In this document: piece by piece, positions 24,562-35,600 of the stretch
Layout of the letters: every line of letters begins with the position of its first letter
Numbering within the stretch: position 1 is the stretch's first letter
Origin: Pseudoclavibacter sp. Marseille-Q3772
GTDB taxonomy: Bacteria; Actinomycetota; Actinomycetes; Actinomycetales; Microbacteriaceae
Length of the DNA stretch: 64,000 nt
Direction of reading: 5' to 3'
Assembly (NCBI RefSeq): GCF_916618895.1
Contig: NZ_OU745391.1
Location: 1,674,001-1,738,000, forward strand
Made by a program: the position numbers and the translations under genes
Notes under the pieces: model-generated
What the model saw: only the letters and a program-made list of their open reading frames with translations
Database searches by the model: none
Told to the model about the DNA's origin: nothing

Positions 24562-26793
24562 TTATGGGTCGGTGGTGGATGCGGTTTGGTCGGCGCGAGC
24601 ATAGATCTCGGCCGGCCAGTCGGGTACATCCGAGGTTATTGCATCCGCGAAATGCTGCGCGAGGGTGCGGCTATAGGCGTCGGAAATATGGTTCTCGTCG
24701 AACCAGACGGCAACCTGTCCGACCTGTGGTCGGCACACTCCCTTCGGGCAAATGTAGTCGGTGAGGTCTACCCAGTGTCCGCCAGCCTTGCGGATGCTGT
24801 TCACGAATGAGCGTGACGGGCCTTTTGGCGCGGGCCACCGGCACTGGTCTGCATCCCAACCGTGCGTTGCACCGCATTCATATGGGGGAGGTGCGAGGCG
24901 AGGGCTGTCGCGCAGGACGATGAACTCGGTGTCGGGAGAGTCAGTGCGCAGGGCGCTAATCCATTCGGGCACCCCGTCCATGGGCTCATCAGGGGCGTCG
25001 AATTGTGATTGTGTGCCGAGCACGACAACGTACTCGGGTTTGGTGTTGCGTACGTAGTCGGCTGCGGCTCGCCAGGTGGCTCCGCAAGCGTCATCGGCGC
25101 GGTCATCGCCCCTGTAGAAGGGGCATCCGGGACCTGCCTGCACTCGCACCTCGAGTTGCTGGCTGACTTCGCGGGTGGCGTAGCCGATGGCCGCGAACTG
25201 CTGGGTGTGTGAGTTACCGACGAAGAGCACTCGAGGTTTTTCGGTGGATGGGGGAGCGGTTTCGAAGCAGATACCGTCGGTTTGTTCGGAGACAATGTAT
25301 TCACTACAGTCTTCGCCTTCGCCGCTGTACTGCGATTCGATGGCCGCAGCGCCGGGCAGGGGGTCATCGATCGTCGGCTTATCTGGGGCTTCTGCACCGT
25401 ACTCCATGGCGACCGGATCCCATCCCGGACTTCGATCCTTGGCGCCGTCGGTTTGGGTGACGGCCGTACCGCCGAGGGCACTATCTGCGGCATCTTGTGC
25501 TTGATCGGAGTTGAGTGCGCGCTGGGCTTCGGCAGTGGCGATCATGCCGCCGACGAGGACGAGGCAGCTGGCGGTGACGAACAGGATGTTGGCCGTCGCG
25601 CGGGGGCGAGCCGGTTTGTTAGCGTTCGGCTCCGTATCGGTGCTTGCCGGTTGATCCGTGCCAGCCGGTGTATCGGCGTGCGCCGGTTTACCGGTGCGCT
25701 CGCCCGCGAGGAACCGACTGACCGGCCGCTCAACGAGGTGCGTGATGGCGATGCTGACCCCGGCTGCGATCGCAAAAATGATGGTGCCGTCGAGGGCGGT
25801 GGCGTGCTGATGCTCGGTGAGTTTGAGGTAGGTAACCAGCACCGGCCAGTGGATGAGGTAGAGCGCGTAGGTGTAGCCGGCGATGAAGGCCAGGGGTTTG
25901 GATGCGAGGATGCGGTCTGGGCCGATTCGGGTGGGTTCGCCGCTACTGAGGATGATGAGAGCGCCGGCGGCAACCGGCCAGAGGGCGACGAATCCGGGGA
26001 AAGTCGAACTGACCGGTAAGACGATGCCGCAACTGATCAGCAGCGCGATCCCGACCCATCCGAGTGCAGCACGTGCGTTGGCTTGCAGATCGCGCAGTTT
26101 GGGATGAACGATCGCGAGGATGGAGCCGGCGGCGAATTCCCATAGGCGGGCGCCGGTGTCGAAATAGGCAAGTTGCTGATTGGCCGCGGTGAAAACAATG
26201 GACCAGGCCAACGAGAGCGCGAAAACGACCGCGAATACTACGAGCAGGGCACGTCGTACATCGCGCTGCGTGCGCCGGGCATAGCGGCCAGTGAAGTAAT
26301 GGAGCAGCGGCCACAGGATGAAGACCTGCCCCTGCACGGAGAGCGACCAGAAGTGTTGGAACAGGCTTTGGGCGGCGTGGTTGCCGGCGTAGTAGTCGGC
26401 GCTGAGCGACATGAGTCGCCAATTTTCGACGTAGAAGAGGGATGCGAGTGCGTCCCAGTGAGCTGCGGACCACGAACTGTGGGGGAGCAGTATCCAGGTC
26501 GAGATGAGGATGAGGGTGATGGCTGCGGCGGCGAGCGGTAGAAGGCGCGCGAAGCGTCGCAGCGTGGTCAAAAGGGGTGTGAGGAGCTCATCGCGCTCGA
26601 AGCGCCGGATGAACTGCCGGGTCAGCAGATAGGAGGAGACCAGGAAGAAAACATCGACGCCACCGGAGACGCGCCCCACCCACAAGTGGAACACGACGAT
26701 GAGCAGGAGTGAGAGCGTGCGCAACCCCTGGATCTCGGGGATCCAGCCGGTGTTTGCTGTTCCCCGAGGAGTTTGGGGATGGCGTATGTTCAA
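24562..26793 (-). CDS. Acyltransferase 3 / SGNH O-acyltransferase (OafA-like), copy 2
   Basis: 743 residues, same architecture as its downstream neighbour: NTGWIPEIQGLRTLSLLLIVVFH at the first helix, GGVDVFFLVSSYLL, about ten helices, then an SGNH domain with FVGNSHTQQF (Ser528) and FDENHISDA (Asp699, His702). A Thr/Pro/Ala-rich stretch near residue 380 separates the domains and a longer extracellular linker follows. The two proteins share domain order and many motifs, consistent with an old tandem duplication. Likely O-acylates the exported polysaccharide; acyl donor and target are unknown. Confidence 0.9.
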   Translation of the reverse strand: MNIRHPQTPRGTANTGWIPEIQGLRTLSLLLIVVFHLWVGRVSGGVDVFFLVSSYLLTRQFIRRFERDELLTPLLTTLRRFARLLPLAAAAITLILISTWILLPHSSWSAAHWDALASLFYVENWRLMSLSADYYAGNHAAQSLFQHFWSLSVQGQVFILWPLLHYFTGRYARRTQRDVRRALLVVFAVVFALSLAWSIVFTAANQQLAYFDTGARLWEFAAGSILAIVHPKLRDLQANARAALGWVGIALLISCGIVLPVSSTFPGFVALWPVAAGALIILSSGEPTRIGPDRILASKPLAFIAGYTYALYLIHWPVLVTYLKLTEHQHATALDGTIIFAIAAGVSIAITHLVERPVSRFLAGERTGKPAHADTPAGTDQPASTDTEPNANKPARPRATANILFVTASCLVLVGGMIATAEAQRALNSDQAQDAADSALGGTAVTQTDGAKDRSPGWDPVAMEYGAEAPDKPTIDDPLPGAAAIESQYSGEGEDCSEYIVSEQTDGICFETAPPSTEKPRVLFVGNSHTQQFAAIGYATREVSQQLEVRVQAGPGCPFYRGDDRADDACGATWRAAADYVRNTKPEYVVVLGTQSQFDAPDEPMDGVPEWISALRTDSPDTEFIVLRDSPRLAPPPYECGATHGWDADQCRWPAPKGPSRSFVNSIRKAGGHWVDLTDYICPKGVCRPQVGQVAVWFDENHISDAYSRTLAQHFADAITSDVPDWPAEIYARADQTASTTDP

Positions 26794-26896
26794 TGGTGGG
26801 AAATCCGTGGGTAGGGGCTAGTCGGTCCGCGGTAATCCTAGCGGGGGTGAGAACGATCGACCGTATATTGTCCGGTTCGCGACTAGTATTGAGCGC

Positions 26897-27937
26897 ATGC
26901 GTGTTTTCGTCCAGATTCCCTGCCTTAATGAGGAAGCAACGCTACCAGCGGTCATCAACTCAATCCCGAAAACGATTCCTGGAGTTGATGAGCTGCACAT
27001 CCTCATCATTGACGACGGTTCAACGGACCGAACTATCGAGGTTGCGCGTTCGCTGGGCGTGAAACATTTTGTGACGCATGCGCGAAATATGGGCTTGGCT
27101 CGATCATTCCGGGATGGGGTTGATTACGCGCTAAGTCACGGCGCGGATATTGTCGTCAACACCGACGGCGACAACCAGTACCCGCAGGACCGCATCCCAG
27201 ACCTCATCGCCCCGATCATGGCTGGGCGGGCAGATGTCGTGATCGCCGACCGACAGACCGCAACAATTAAGCACTTCTCGCCGTTCAAGAAACTGATGCA
27301 GCGAGTCGGGTCCAATGTGGTCAATCTCGCTGCCGGCACGAACCTTCCCGATGCAGCATCGGGATTCCGAGCATATTCGCGTAACTCGCTGTTCCGGCTG
27401 AATGTCGTGACTCAGTTCAGCTACTGCATGGAAACCATCATTCAGGCCGGCAACAAGCGGTTGCGCATTGAGTCAGTACCGGTTGAAACCAACGCGAAGA
27501 CCCGTGAGTCCCGACTGTTCAAGAATATTTGGCAGCACATGTTCAAATCGGGATCCGCGATTTCGCGGTCCTTCCTGATGTTTAAGCCGCATGTCATTCT
27601 GATGACCGTCGGTATCATCATGGCGATTATCGGGCTGATCCCGATGGTGCGATGGTTCGTGCTCTTCCTCATGGGGCAGGGATCCGGGAATATCCAGTCG
27701 CTGCTATTCGGCATGCTGTTCATGCTTGGCGCGTTCATGTCATTCGTGCTGCTCGTGATTGCCGATCTGCAGCGCACCAACCGTGTGTTACTTGAAGACG
27801 TGCTTGAACGCACGAAGCGCATCGAGTTCGGTGGGCCGCACGTCGGAGGTACCGGGTACACCGTGTTAGAGCTGGGCCCTGACACCGAAGACGTCGAGGA
27901 AGTGCAGCGACTGCGTTTTGACGAATCCAGTCAGTAA
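26897..27937 (+). CDS. GT2 glycosyltransferase, polyprenyl-phosphate sugar synthase type
   Basis: 346 residues. The N-terminal GT-A domain has IPCLNEEATLPAVI, IIDDGSTDRT, ARNMGLARSF and NTDGDNQYP (the D-x-D-type metal site), with DAASGFRAYSR and the ETIIQAG helix, as in dolichol-phosphate mannose synthase and ArnC/GtrB enzymes. Two C-terminal membrane helices (about 233-255 and 268-290) match the GtrB layout. It probably charges undecaprenyl phosphate with a single sugar that is later used outside the membrane. It overlaps the next gene by 20 bases. Confidence 0.88.
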   Translation: MRVFVQIPCLNEEATLPAVINSIPKTIPGVDELHILIIDDGSTDRTIEVARSLGVKHFVTHARNMGLARSFRDGVDYALSHGADIVVNTDGDNQYPQDRIPDLIAPIMAGRADVVIADRQTATIKHFSPFKKLMQRVGSNVVNLAAGTNLPDAASGFRAYSRNSLFRLNVVTQFSYCMETIIQAGNKRLRIESVPVETNAKTRESRLFKNIWQHMFKSGSAISRSFLMFKPHVILMTVGIIMAIIGLIPMVRWFVLFLMGQGSGNIQSLLFGMLFMLGAFMSFVLLVIADLQRTNRVLLEDVLERTKRIEFGGPHVGGTGYTVLELGPDTEDVEEVQRLRFDESSQ

Positions 27938-28964
27938 CTCGAAGGACCGGTCGGAGCAGGCGGCCGTAACAGCTGAACAGGCCGGCAGTTCGAAGCGGGG
28001 TGTGGCGGCAACAATTGTCGCAGTACTGCGTAGCAAGCCGGTTCGGTACGCATTCGTGGTCATAGCCCTCGCGGGCGCTACGTGGGCCCTCGTATCGGTC
28101 TGGCCGTCTGTGATGGATGCGGTGCAGAAGCTCCCGTGGTGGGTGTCGCTCGTCTCCCTGGCCATCGGCATTGTGTACGTCGTTCTCACCATGCTTTCGT
28201 GGCGCGCGGTACTGGTTGGACTCGGCACAGACTTACCCATCGGCGCGGCAGGGCGTTTGTTTTTCGTTTCGCAGCTCGGGAAGTTCGTTCCCGGGGGCGT
28301 ATGGAATTACCTTGCAGTGGTTGAGATGGGTACGGCACATCAGATTCCACGCCGCCGATCATTATCCGCGATGGTGGTTTCTATCCTGATCTCGATCGTC
28401 ACTGCGGGTATGTTGGCGATTCCCGGCATCGTGCTGACCGGCGCGCTCCCGCAGCCGTGGACGACCGTCGCGCTTGTCTGCATCCCGCTTGTGGCCTGCC
28501 TGCTGATACCAGCGGTGCTGAACCGTTTGATCGAGTTTGCGCTGCGGGTTACCAAACGGCCACCACTCGAATCTCCGCTACAAGCTCGGCACATCGTTGC
28601 TTCATCGAGTTGGGCCCTCGGCGGGTGGATACTGTCCGGCCTGATGATCTGGATGCTTGCTATTCAGCTGGGCGTACCAGCTTCGTTCGAATCACTACTG
28701 CTGGTCGCGGGCGGTTATTCGCTGTCATGGGCAGTCGGATTCGTCGTCTTTTTCATGCCGGCTGGTATCGGCGTGCGTGAGGTTGTGCTCGCCGCAATGC
28801 TGCAGGGCGTGTTGGATACCGGCGAGCTCGTGCTCATCGTGTTACTTGCACGTGTCATTTCCACGCTCGCGGACGTCATTCTCGGTGTTTCAGCGCTCAT
28901 CGCTTCCCGAGCAAGTGCGTCTTCCGAGGTGGATCCGGCTGTCGAGGAGCGTCCGCTCAGCTAG
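27918..28964 (+). CDS. PF03706-type (lysylphosphatidylglycerol synthase TM-like) membrane protein
   Basis: 348 residues, about eight membrane helices. Conserved features are FVSQLGKFVPGGVWNYLAVVEM and PAGIGVREVVLAAML near the end, both typical of UPF0104/PF03706 flippase-like proteins. No synthetase domain is present, so lysyl-lipid synthesis is unlikely. In glycan loci these proteins travel with GtrB-like GT2 enzymes, as here, and may move lipid-linked sugars across the membrane. The start is unclear: a TTG at 27918 overlaps the preceding gene, and a GTG at 28002 is possible. Confidence 0.78.
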   Translation: MTNPVSNSKDRSEQAAVTAEQAGSSKRGVAATIVAVLRSKPVRYAFVVIALAGATWALVSVWPSVMDAVQKLPWWVSLVSLAIGIVYVVLTMLSWRAVLVGLGTDLPIGAAGRLFFVSQLGKFVPGGVWNYLAVVEMGTAHQIPRRRSLSAMVVSILISIVTAGMLAIPGIVLTGALPQPWTTVALVCIPLVACLLIPAVLNRLIEFALRVTKRPPLESPLQARHIVASSSWALGGWILSGLMIWMLAIQLGVPASFESLLLVAGGYSLSWAVGFVVFFMPAGIGVREVVLAAMLQGVLDTGELVLIVLLARVISTLADVILGVSALIASRASASSEVDPAVEERPLS

Positions 28965-28988
28965 TGGAGATGTGGAGGGGCGGCAGCA

Positions 28989-29882
28989 TCAATGTGCGAT
29001 TCGTGTCCATTCCCACGTGCGCTTGAGTCCTTCTTCGAGTGAAGTTGTCGGTGCCCAACCGAGATAGTCTTGCGCAGCACGTACGTTCAACCAGTTCGCA
29101 GGTGCATCGAAACCCCTGTCCTCCTGGTATTCGATCGTGCTGTCAACTCCGGAAACGTCGAGACAGAGCTTTGCAAGTTTGGTCAACGTCGTGGGTTCGC
29201 CAGAGCCGATGTTGATGATTCGGAACGGTTCCGGAGAAGTCAGTGAGGTTGCAGCCAGTACTGCTGCAGCGATATCACCCACATAAACGTAGTCACGCAC
29301 GGCCAGACCGTTGCCGAAGATAGTGATGGGCTTGTGGTCTCGAAGTGCTCGCAGCCAGTAACCGATGACGCCCTGTCCGCGCACTGCTTGCTGGCCGGGG
29401 CCATATGCGTTCGCGACTCGAAGCACCGTAGTCGGCACGCCACTCTCGCGGGTAATGCCTTCTAGCGCGAGCTTGGCCGCGCCGTAGCGATTGACCGGCT
29501 CAGGTGTGTCGGTTTCTGCATAGGGTGCAGTATCACCCCCGTACACCGTGCCGCCCGAGGACATGAGCACGAGGTGGTGGTTTCTCCGGGAGTTCGCTAG
29601 GGCCGTCACAAGCTCGTTAAACGCTGTGCGTTCCGTCTCTACAGCCTCAGGACTCTCCTCGGCTACCGCCGGGGTGATCAAGGAGGCCGCCCATACGACG
29701 ACCGGTGCGGCCAGCAAGTCTGGGTGGGCTACGCCGTCGCGTGTAGCCGGATGCTGGCGTGTAAAGCCACAGTGGCTTATTTCACGTTCGCGAGCGAGCT
29801 CACGTATGTGAGAACCAATAAAGCCGTTCGCGCCGACGAGAGCAAAAGTCGGTGCGTAGTCGTTGTGGAATACTTGCGACAT
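28989..29882 (-). CDS. NAD-dependent epimerase/dehydratase (extended SDR)
   Basis: 297 residues from ATG 29882. FALVGANGFIGSHI is the NAD-binding turn, MSSGGTVYG the catalytic-strand serine/threonine region, YGAAKLALE the Tyr-x-x-x-Lys, and GNGLAVRDYVYVGDIAAAVL and IINIGSGEPTTLTKL the substrate side. The overall pattern is that of UDP-glucose/GalNAc 4-epimerases (GalE/WbpP group). It would supply another nucleotide sugar to the locus. It is divergent from the GT4 at 29902 with a gap of only about 20-30 bases, so their promoters must overlap. The exact sugar is not determinable. Confidence 0.85.
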   Translation of the reverse strand: MSQVFHNDYAPTFALVGANGFIGSHIRELAREREISHCGFTRQHPATRDGVAHPDLLAAPVVVWAASLITPAVAEESPEAVETERTAFNELVTALANSRRNHHLVLMSSGGTVYGGDTAPYAETDTPEPVNRYGAAKLALEGITRESGVPTTVLRVANAYGPGQQAVRGQGVIGYWLRALRDHKPITIFGNGLAVRDYVYVGDIAAAVLAATSLTSPEPFRIINIGSGEPTTLTKLAKLCLDVSGVDSTIEYQEDRGFDAPANWLNVRAAQDYLGWAPTTSLEEGLKRTWEWTRIAH

Positions 29883-29901
29883 CCCAATAACCCTAGCTTG
29901 T

Positions 29902-31077
29902 ATGGAGAAAATCTTGGGTAAGTCACGGCTGCTAATCCTCGCATCCACCTTCCCCGCGGCTGCCGGTGATGGCACCCCGGAGTTCGTCGCCGACCTGGCG
30001 AGTGAACAGGCCAAACACTTCGATACGGCCGTACTCGTTCCTGCTGTCCCCGGAGGTGCGCGGAATGAGCAACGCAATGGTTTCCGGGTGCGGCGTTTCC
30101 GATTCTTCCCACGCAGGTGGGAAGATCTCGCAGACGGGGCGATTATCGAGAACATCCGCACGCGCAAGTCACGACTTCTGCAGGTCATTCCTTTTCTGAT
30201 CGCTGAAACCGTAGCGACATTTCGCGCTGTTCGCCGGGGAAAACCCGACATAATTCATGCGCACTGGATCATTCCGCAGGGGATCGTGGCGCGTCTTGTG
30301 GCACCGACCACGCCGACGGTAATCACCACATTGGGGGGCGACCTGTATGCGCTCAACAGTCGGCCGTTCCGTGTGTTGAAACGTTGGGTGCTCAAACGCG
30401 CCGCATATGTAACCGTCATGAATGAAGAGATGGCCAAGCTGGTAGTTGAGCTTGGAGCGGATCCAGACAGGGTGGAAGTGTTGCCCATGGGTGCAGACTT
30501 GAGCACCGTTCGGCCGCACGTGCAAGCAACTGACGACACGCTTCGACTGCTGTTCGTTGGTCGTCTCGTCGAGAAAAAGGGCGTGTCTGTGCTGCTCAAG
30601 GCACTCCAGTCTCTTGACGGTGTGAACTGGGAGCTCAACATCGTCGGGGATGGTCCGCTACGAGATTCGCTTGAAGCGAATGCCCCGAAGGGCGTGACCT
30701 TCCTTGGAACGCAGGGACGCGAAGCATTGCGTGAAGCCTATGCAAACTCCGACATTGCGCTGTTCCCATCGGTTCCGACAGCTAATGGAGATCAGGACGG
30801 TCTTCCCGTTGCGCTGCTTGAAGCCATGGGATCCGGATGCGCAATTGTCGCGTCCGACCTGCCCGGTATTTCTGAAGCCGTGCAGCACGAGCGTACGGGG
30901 CTGCTAACTGCTCCGGGATCGGCCGATGCGGTGGCGAAGGCGATCCAACGTCTTGCAGCGGACCCGTCGCTGCGAAAGGAACTCGGAAGGAACGCGGCGG
31001 ACATCGCGCGCACAACTTACAGCAAGGATGCAATCGGTAAGCGATACGTCAACATTCTGCGTTCCATCACTGAATAG
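29902..31077 (+). CDS. Glycosyltransferase family 4
   Basis: 391 residues. ASTFPAAAGDGTPEFVADLA is the acceptor-side N terminus of a GT-B fold; IHAHWIIPQGIVA and TTLGGDLYAL follow. The donor side has FVGRLVEKKGVSVLLKAL, NIVGDGPLRDSLEA and DGLPVALLEAMGSGCAIVASDLPGI with the conserved E-x-x-x-x-x-x-x-E-type motif. A TTG at 29914 has a better-spaced GGAGA than the ATG at 29902, so the true start may be 12 bases later. Likely adds a residue to the lipid-linked repeat unit. Confidence 0.87.
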   Translation: MEKILGKSRLLILASTFPAAAGDGTPEFVADLASEQAKHFDTAVLVPAVPGGARNEQRNGFRVRRFRFFPRRWEDLADGAIIENIRTRKSRLLQVIPFLIAETVATFRAVRRGKPDIIHAHWIIPQGIVARLVAPTTPTVITTLGGDLYALNSRPFRVLKRWVLKRAAYVTVMNEEMAKLVVELGADPDRVEVLPMGADLSTVRPHVQATDDTLRLLFVGRLVEKKGVSVLLKALQSLDGVNWELNIVGDGPLRDSLEANAPKGVTFLGTQGREALREAYANSDIALFPSVPTANGDQDGLPVALLEAMGSGCAIVASDLPGISEAVQHERTGLLTAPGSADAVAKAIQRLAADPSLRKELGRNAADIARTTYSKDAIGKRYVNILRSITE

Positions 31078-31338
31078 CCGCGGTCGAGTTCTTGCGGTGG
31101 AGCTATGGCAACCACAATCATGGACGGATCCATGTTGCTTGTGGTGGATCTCGGCGCGGTCTTCAGGATCTAGGGCGGCGGGCGCTGCCCTACTTCAACG
31201 CGAATGATCCTTAACGACTTGACGACGCTAGCCCGGTCAAAGACTTGGTCATGTGGTTTGAAAGCGGCGAAGGCAATCGTCGTCGATTAATAATTCTCGT
31301 GCTCTGGGTTGGCTACTTGGGTGCGATATCTTTGGGGC

Positions 31339-32658
31339 ATGCACGTTTCCGTAATTGGTTGTGGTTATTTGGGTGCGGTTCACGCCGCCTGTATGGCAGA
31401 GCTCGGTCACACGGTTGTTGGCTTGGATACCGATGCTGCCAAGGTTGAAAAGCTCTCGCAGGGCGTCTCGCCCTTCTATGAGCCCGAGTTTGATGAGCTG
31501 CTCCGTCGGAACGTTGAAGCTGGCCGGCTCACGTTCTCGACCGACTACACCGACGCTGTAAACGCGCAGATCCACTTCATCGGTGTCGGAACGCCCCAGC
31601 GTGAAAACGGCGATGGTGCTGACCTTCGGTATGTCGATGCGGCGACCGACGCGCTGCTAGAAGTACTGCCGGTGAACCCGAGCACCCCCATCCTGGTAGC
31701 CGGAAAGTCAACCGTGCCCGTTGGTACGGCGGCTCGTTTACGCGATAAGTTCGCCGCTAAGGGCATCCTGGTGATGTGGAACCCCGAGTTCTTGCGAGAA
31801 GGATTCGCGGTACAGGACACGCTTCGCCCAGATCGCATTGTCTACGGCCTGCCTCCAGAGGCAGCCGAGGCAGATGTGGCTCGGAGCCTGCTCGATGAAT
31901 GCTACGCAGACCTTCTCGAGGCCGGGATTCCGAAGGTTGAAACTGATTTCGCAACCGCGGAGCTCGTGAAGGTGGCTGCCAACGCGTTCCTCGCGACCAA
32001 GATTTCCTTCATTAACGCCATGTCAGTCCTCACCGATGCAACTGGCGGCGACGTGAAAAAGCTTGCGGAAGCAATTGGCCACGACGACCGCATTGGCAAG
32101 AAATTCTTGCGCGCAGGCATCGGTTTCGGTGGCGGCTGCTTACCGAAAGACATTCGCGCGTTCATGGCACGTGCGGATGAGCTCGGCGTAGGCGATTCAC
32201 TCGAGTTCCTCCGTGACATCGACACAATCAACACCCGTCAGCGAGAGCGCGCGGTCGAAAAGCTCGCGCAGGCGCTTGGCGGCTCGCTTGCGGGTAAGCG
32301 GATCGCCGTGCTCGGTCAGGCATTTAAGCCAGACAGCGATGACATCCGAGACTCGCCGGCGGTGGACATCGCCGGTCGCGTCATCGACGCGGGCGCAAAT
32401 GCTGTTGCGTTCGACCCGAAAGCCGGCGATGTTGTGCGCAGATTCCTGCCGGACCGCCCTGTGGTTGATTCACTCGAGGCGGCTGTTGAGGGTGCGGATG
32501 CGGTCATGGTGCTGACCGAGTGGAAACAGTTCCAGGAACTTGACCCTGCGGTAATTAGTGACCGGGTATCGAACCGTATCGTAGTCGATGGCCGCAACTG
32601 TTTGCCTGCTCCCAAGTGGCGCGATGCTGGTTGGCAGTACATCGGCATGGGTGTGTAA
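31339..32658 (+). CDS. UDP-glucose/UDP-sugar 6-dehydrogenase
   Basis: 439 residues from ATG 31339. It oxidises a UDP-hexose at C6 to the uronic acid with two NAD. The N-terminal VIGCGYLGAVHAACMAELGHTVVGLD binds NAD, VGTPQRENGDGADLRYV and STVPVGTA are family signatures, NPEFLREGFAVQD follows, FGGGCLPKDI carries the catalytic cysteine, and GQAFKPDSDDIRDSPA the C-terminal domain. This is the short single-polypeptide Ugd/TuaD type. Its stop overlaps the next start (TAATG). It predicts a uronic acid in the surface glycan. The 260-bp gap upstream shows no other gene. Confidence 0.93.
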   Translation: MHVSVIGCGYLGAVHAACMAELGHTVVGLDTDAAKVEKLSQGVSPFYEPEFDELLRRNVEAGRLTFSTDYTDAVNAQIHFIGVGTPQRENGDGADLRYVDAATDALLEVLPVNPSTPILVAGKSTVPVGTAARLRDKFAAKGILVMWNPEFLREGFAVQDTLRPDRIVYGLPPEAAEADVARSLLDECYADLLEAGIPKVETDFATAELVKVAANAFLATKISFINAMSVLTDATGGDVKKLAEAIGHDDRIGKKFLRAGIGFGGGCLPKDIRAFMARADELGVGDSLEFLRDIDTINTRQRERAVEKLAQALGGSLAGKRIAVLGQAFKPDSDDIRDSPAVDIAGRVIDAGANAVAFDPKAGDVVRRFLPDRPVVDSLEAAVEGADAVMVLTEWKQFQELDPAVISDRVSNRIVVDGRNCLPAPKWRDAGWQYIGMGV

Positions 32659-35600
32659 TGGCCGACGAATCGGTATCGCACACGAAACCGAATCACACGG
32701 ATCCTTCTCCCGTATCGATTGCTGAACGAGCAGTCGGAAATCCGGGAGAAGAGTTCCCGTCGTCCTCTGTTACGGGCAAGAGCGAAACGGGGCATGCTGC
32801 AGGTTCCCATGCCGTTGACCGCAGCAAATTCGTCACCGATGCAGATCGGCGACGTCGTCGGTTGGCTGTCGGTGCAGTAGGGGTCGGATGGGCAATCTAC
32901 GTCGGCTTTGTCGTTGTTTCGGTGGTCTCCTCGCTCTTCGCTGGGAAGGTATTCGCCGCAACCGACATGCTCTTGCGGGCGCCTACATACTGGGATGTGG
33001 CCACTGTGCCGGAGATAACCAATATTGTCTCTGGAGACACAGTCGATTCAGTAATACCACGATCCATTGATTTCGAAGATCGACTGCACCAGGGTGATTT
33101 CCCCGAGTGGAATCCCTATATGGTTGGTGGCGAGGAATTCGCCGGGCTGCCGAACACCGGATTGATGTCGCCGCTATCATTGCCGTGGTGGATTGCACCG
33201 CCAGAGATTGCTCCGGCGCTTGTCAAGCTGCTCGAGTTTGCGGTCGTTGCGCTCGGTATGTCGCTCTTCCTGCGAAGGCTCAAACTCCCGGCGGTCACCT
33301 GGCCCCTCGCATCGCTCGCGTACTGTTCTTCGGGCTTCATGATTGCTTGGACTAACTGGCCACAGACCCGAGTTGCCGCGCTCATCCCATTGGCCTTCTG
33401 GGCCGTGGATTACGCTGTCACACGTAGAAAATGGTTCACTTTTTGGCCGCTCGCGCTCGCCTTCGCAGCAATGTGGCTGGGCGGGTTTCCAGCCGTGGTC
33501 TTCCACACGGCGTATCTCACCTGCGCTTATGGCGTCGTCCGCGCCATCACACAAACGCAATGGCGTAAATCCGGCGCAATTTGGCAGTTCGGCGGCGATG
33601 CGTTGCGGTACTTAGGCGGAATGATCAGCGCTGGCGCGCTTGCAGCCGTAGCGCTCTTGCCGTTCTATCTGAACTCCAAAGACGTACTCGACTTTTCGGT
33701 GCGTGACTACCGTGGGTCGTCGCTCAACCCTGAAGCGTTCGGCACCGCAATTCTGCCGTACGCGGTTGGCACTGCGGGAATGAACAATTTCACCGGACCG
33801 TTTAACCCGGTGGAAGCGCTGTCGTATTTGGGCGTCGTCGTGGTGCTTTGCGCGCTGCTCGCGTTGGCGTTTCACCGACGGCTACAGGTCTCGCGGGCTC
33901 CAATGTGGTTCTTCGTCATCGCGGCAGCGTTGATTGGCATGGCCATGTACTGGGGCGGGCCGGTGCTTGATGTGATCCAGCAACTGCCGACGATGAGTAC
34001 TAGCCTAATTGGTCGGCTACGCGCGGTCTTCGGGTTCTGCGTTGCTGTGCTTGCCGCCTTCGGCGTTACGGCGTTAATGAGTGACCGTATTTCTGTGCAG
34101 GTAATGCGTACGACTACCCGTACCGGTAGTCGTGCCGCTGCCGCACGTAATGTCCTACGCGACCTTGTCGGCTGGGCGTTTGCCGCCATGTTCGCGGTCC
34201 TCGTCCTGCAGGCTGCGAGCGTTGCTCAGGAAGGTTCGAAGCTACCGGACTGGTCAGCAAGGTGGATCAAATTCTCGGCGGTATTTGCTGCGGTCGCGCT
34301 CGTAATGGTGGCGCTCATCCTGTTGGTGCGTCAGCGCTGGTTCCAGAACCTAGTTGTGGTGGGATTGATCGCGGTTTTGGCCGTGCCAAGCCTGTTAGTC
34401 GTACGGGCCTGGTGGCCGCACAGTAAGCCTGAAAGTTACTATGCGCCCACTGAGGCGTTTACCTATCTGCAAGAGAACCTCGGCGAAGACAGGTATCTTG
34501 CGCTCGGCGGGGCGTTACCTATGGGCGCATCAACCGTATATAAAACTCGGGATGTGTTGGGTCATGCCTTTATGACCGGGCGGTGGAAGGACATGCTGGG
34601 GCGGGTGTACCCAAACGTGCTCGTCACCCCGACATACCCGAACATTCCTGCTGATCAGCTCGAGGGAGTTCTCGACAGTCGGATCCTGGACCGGTTGGCG
34701 GTTCGGTACCTCGCTGTCGGGAGTGTTGCATCAGTACCAGGACGACTTGAACGATTAAGTACCAGCGATTCATCCGTTGACTTGCGCGCTGGTAGCGTGA
34801 TTCGCAGTGGGGAGTTCACCGGGCCAATTCGCGGTATCCAGATCACTGCGCTGGATTCAAAACTTCCTGAAGGGACTGTCGCACCCCTGAAAGCGCGCAT
34901 TGTCGGACAAGCCGGTGATGTGCTGGCGGAGACCCGGATTCTGCCTCGGGAGATCGGTGAAGAAACGTTCATTCCGTTCGACGGTGATGAACTCTCCGCA
35001 GATAAATTCTGGCATCTCGAGCTCGAGACCGAAGAGCAGCCAGGCACCGTCACTTTTGGCGCGGATAGTGCAGGAAATCTCGCCGTGGCTGCACTCCGAC
35101 CGGTCCCGGATGGGATCAATGTCGTGCAAGCGGGGAACGTCACCCTGCTCGAACGTGCAAGCGCTCTTGAACGGGTGCGCTGGGCAAATGATGCGGTAGT
35201 TGAAAAAGACCCAGCGGCACGCATTGACCTGTTGGCTGGCGACCTGTCCCCGAACACGGTTGTTCTTGAACAAGAACCTGTCAATGCCGTAAGCCCTGGC
35301 TCAACAGCAACGGTCGAGGTCCTGCCAACCGATGATCTTGATCGGAGCACGATCCGAGTAAGCTCCACGGGCGCTGGTTGGGTGGTTGTGGCCGACTCTT
35401 TGGACCGCTCTGGATGGACAGCCACCATTGACGGTCAGCAGGCGGAGTTGCTCCGAGCTGATCACGTGGGCGGGGCAGTGTATGTTCCCGGCGCCGGCGA
35501 ACACACCATCACGCTCGAGTACCGCACACCTGGGCTGCGTGTGGGAATACTCATCTCAGGTCTTACTCTGGCCGGTGTGCTCGGTCTTGTTGTATTAGAC

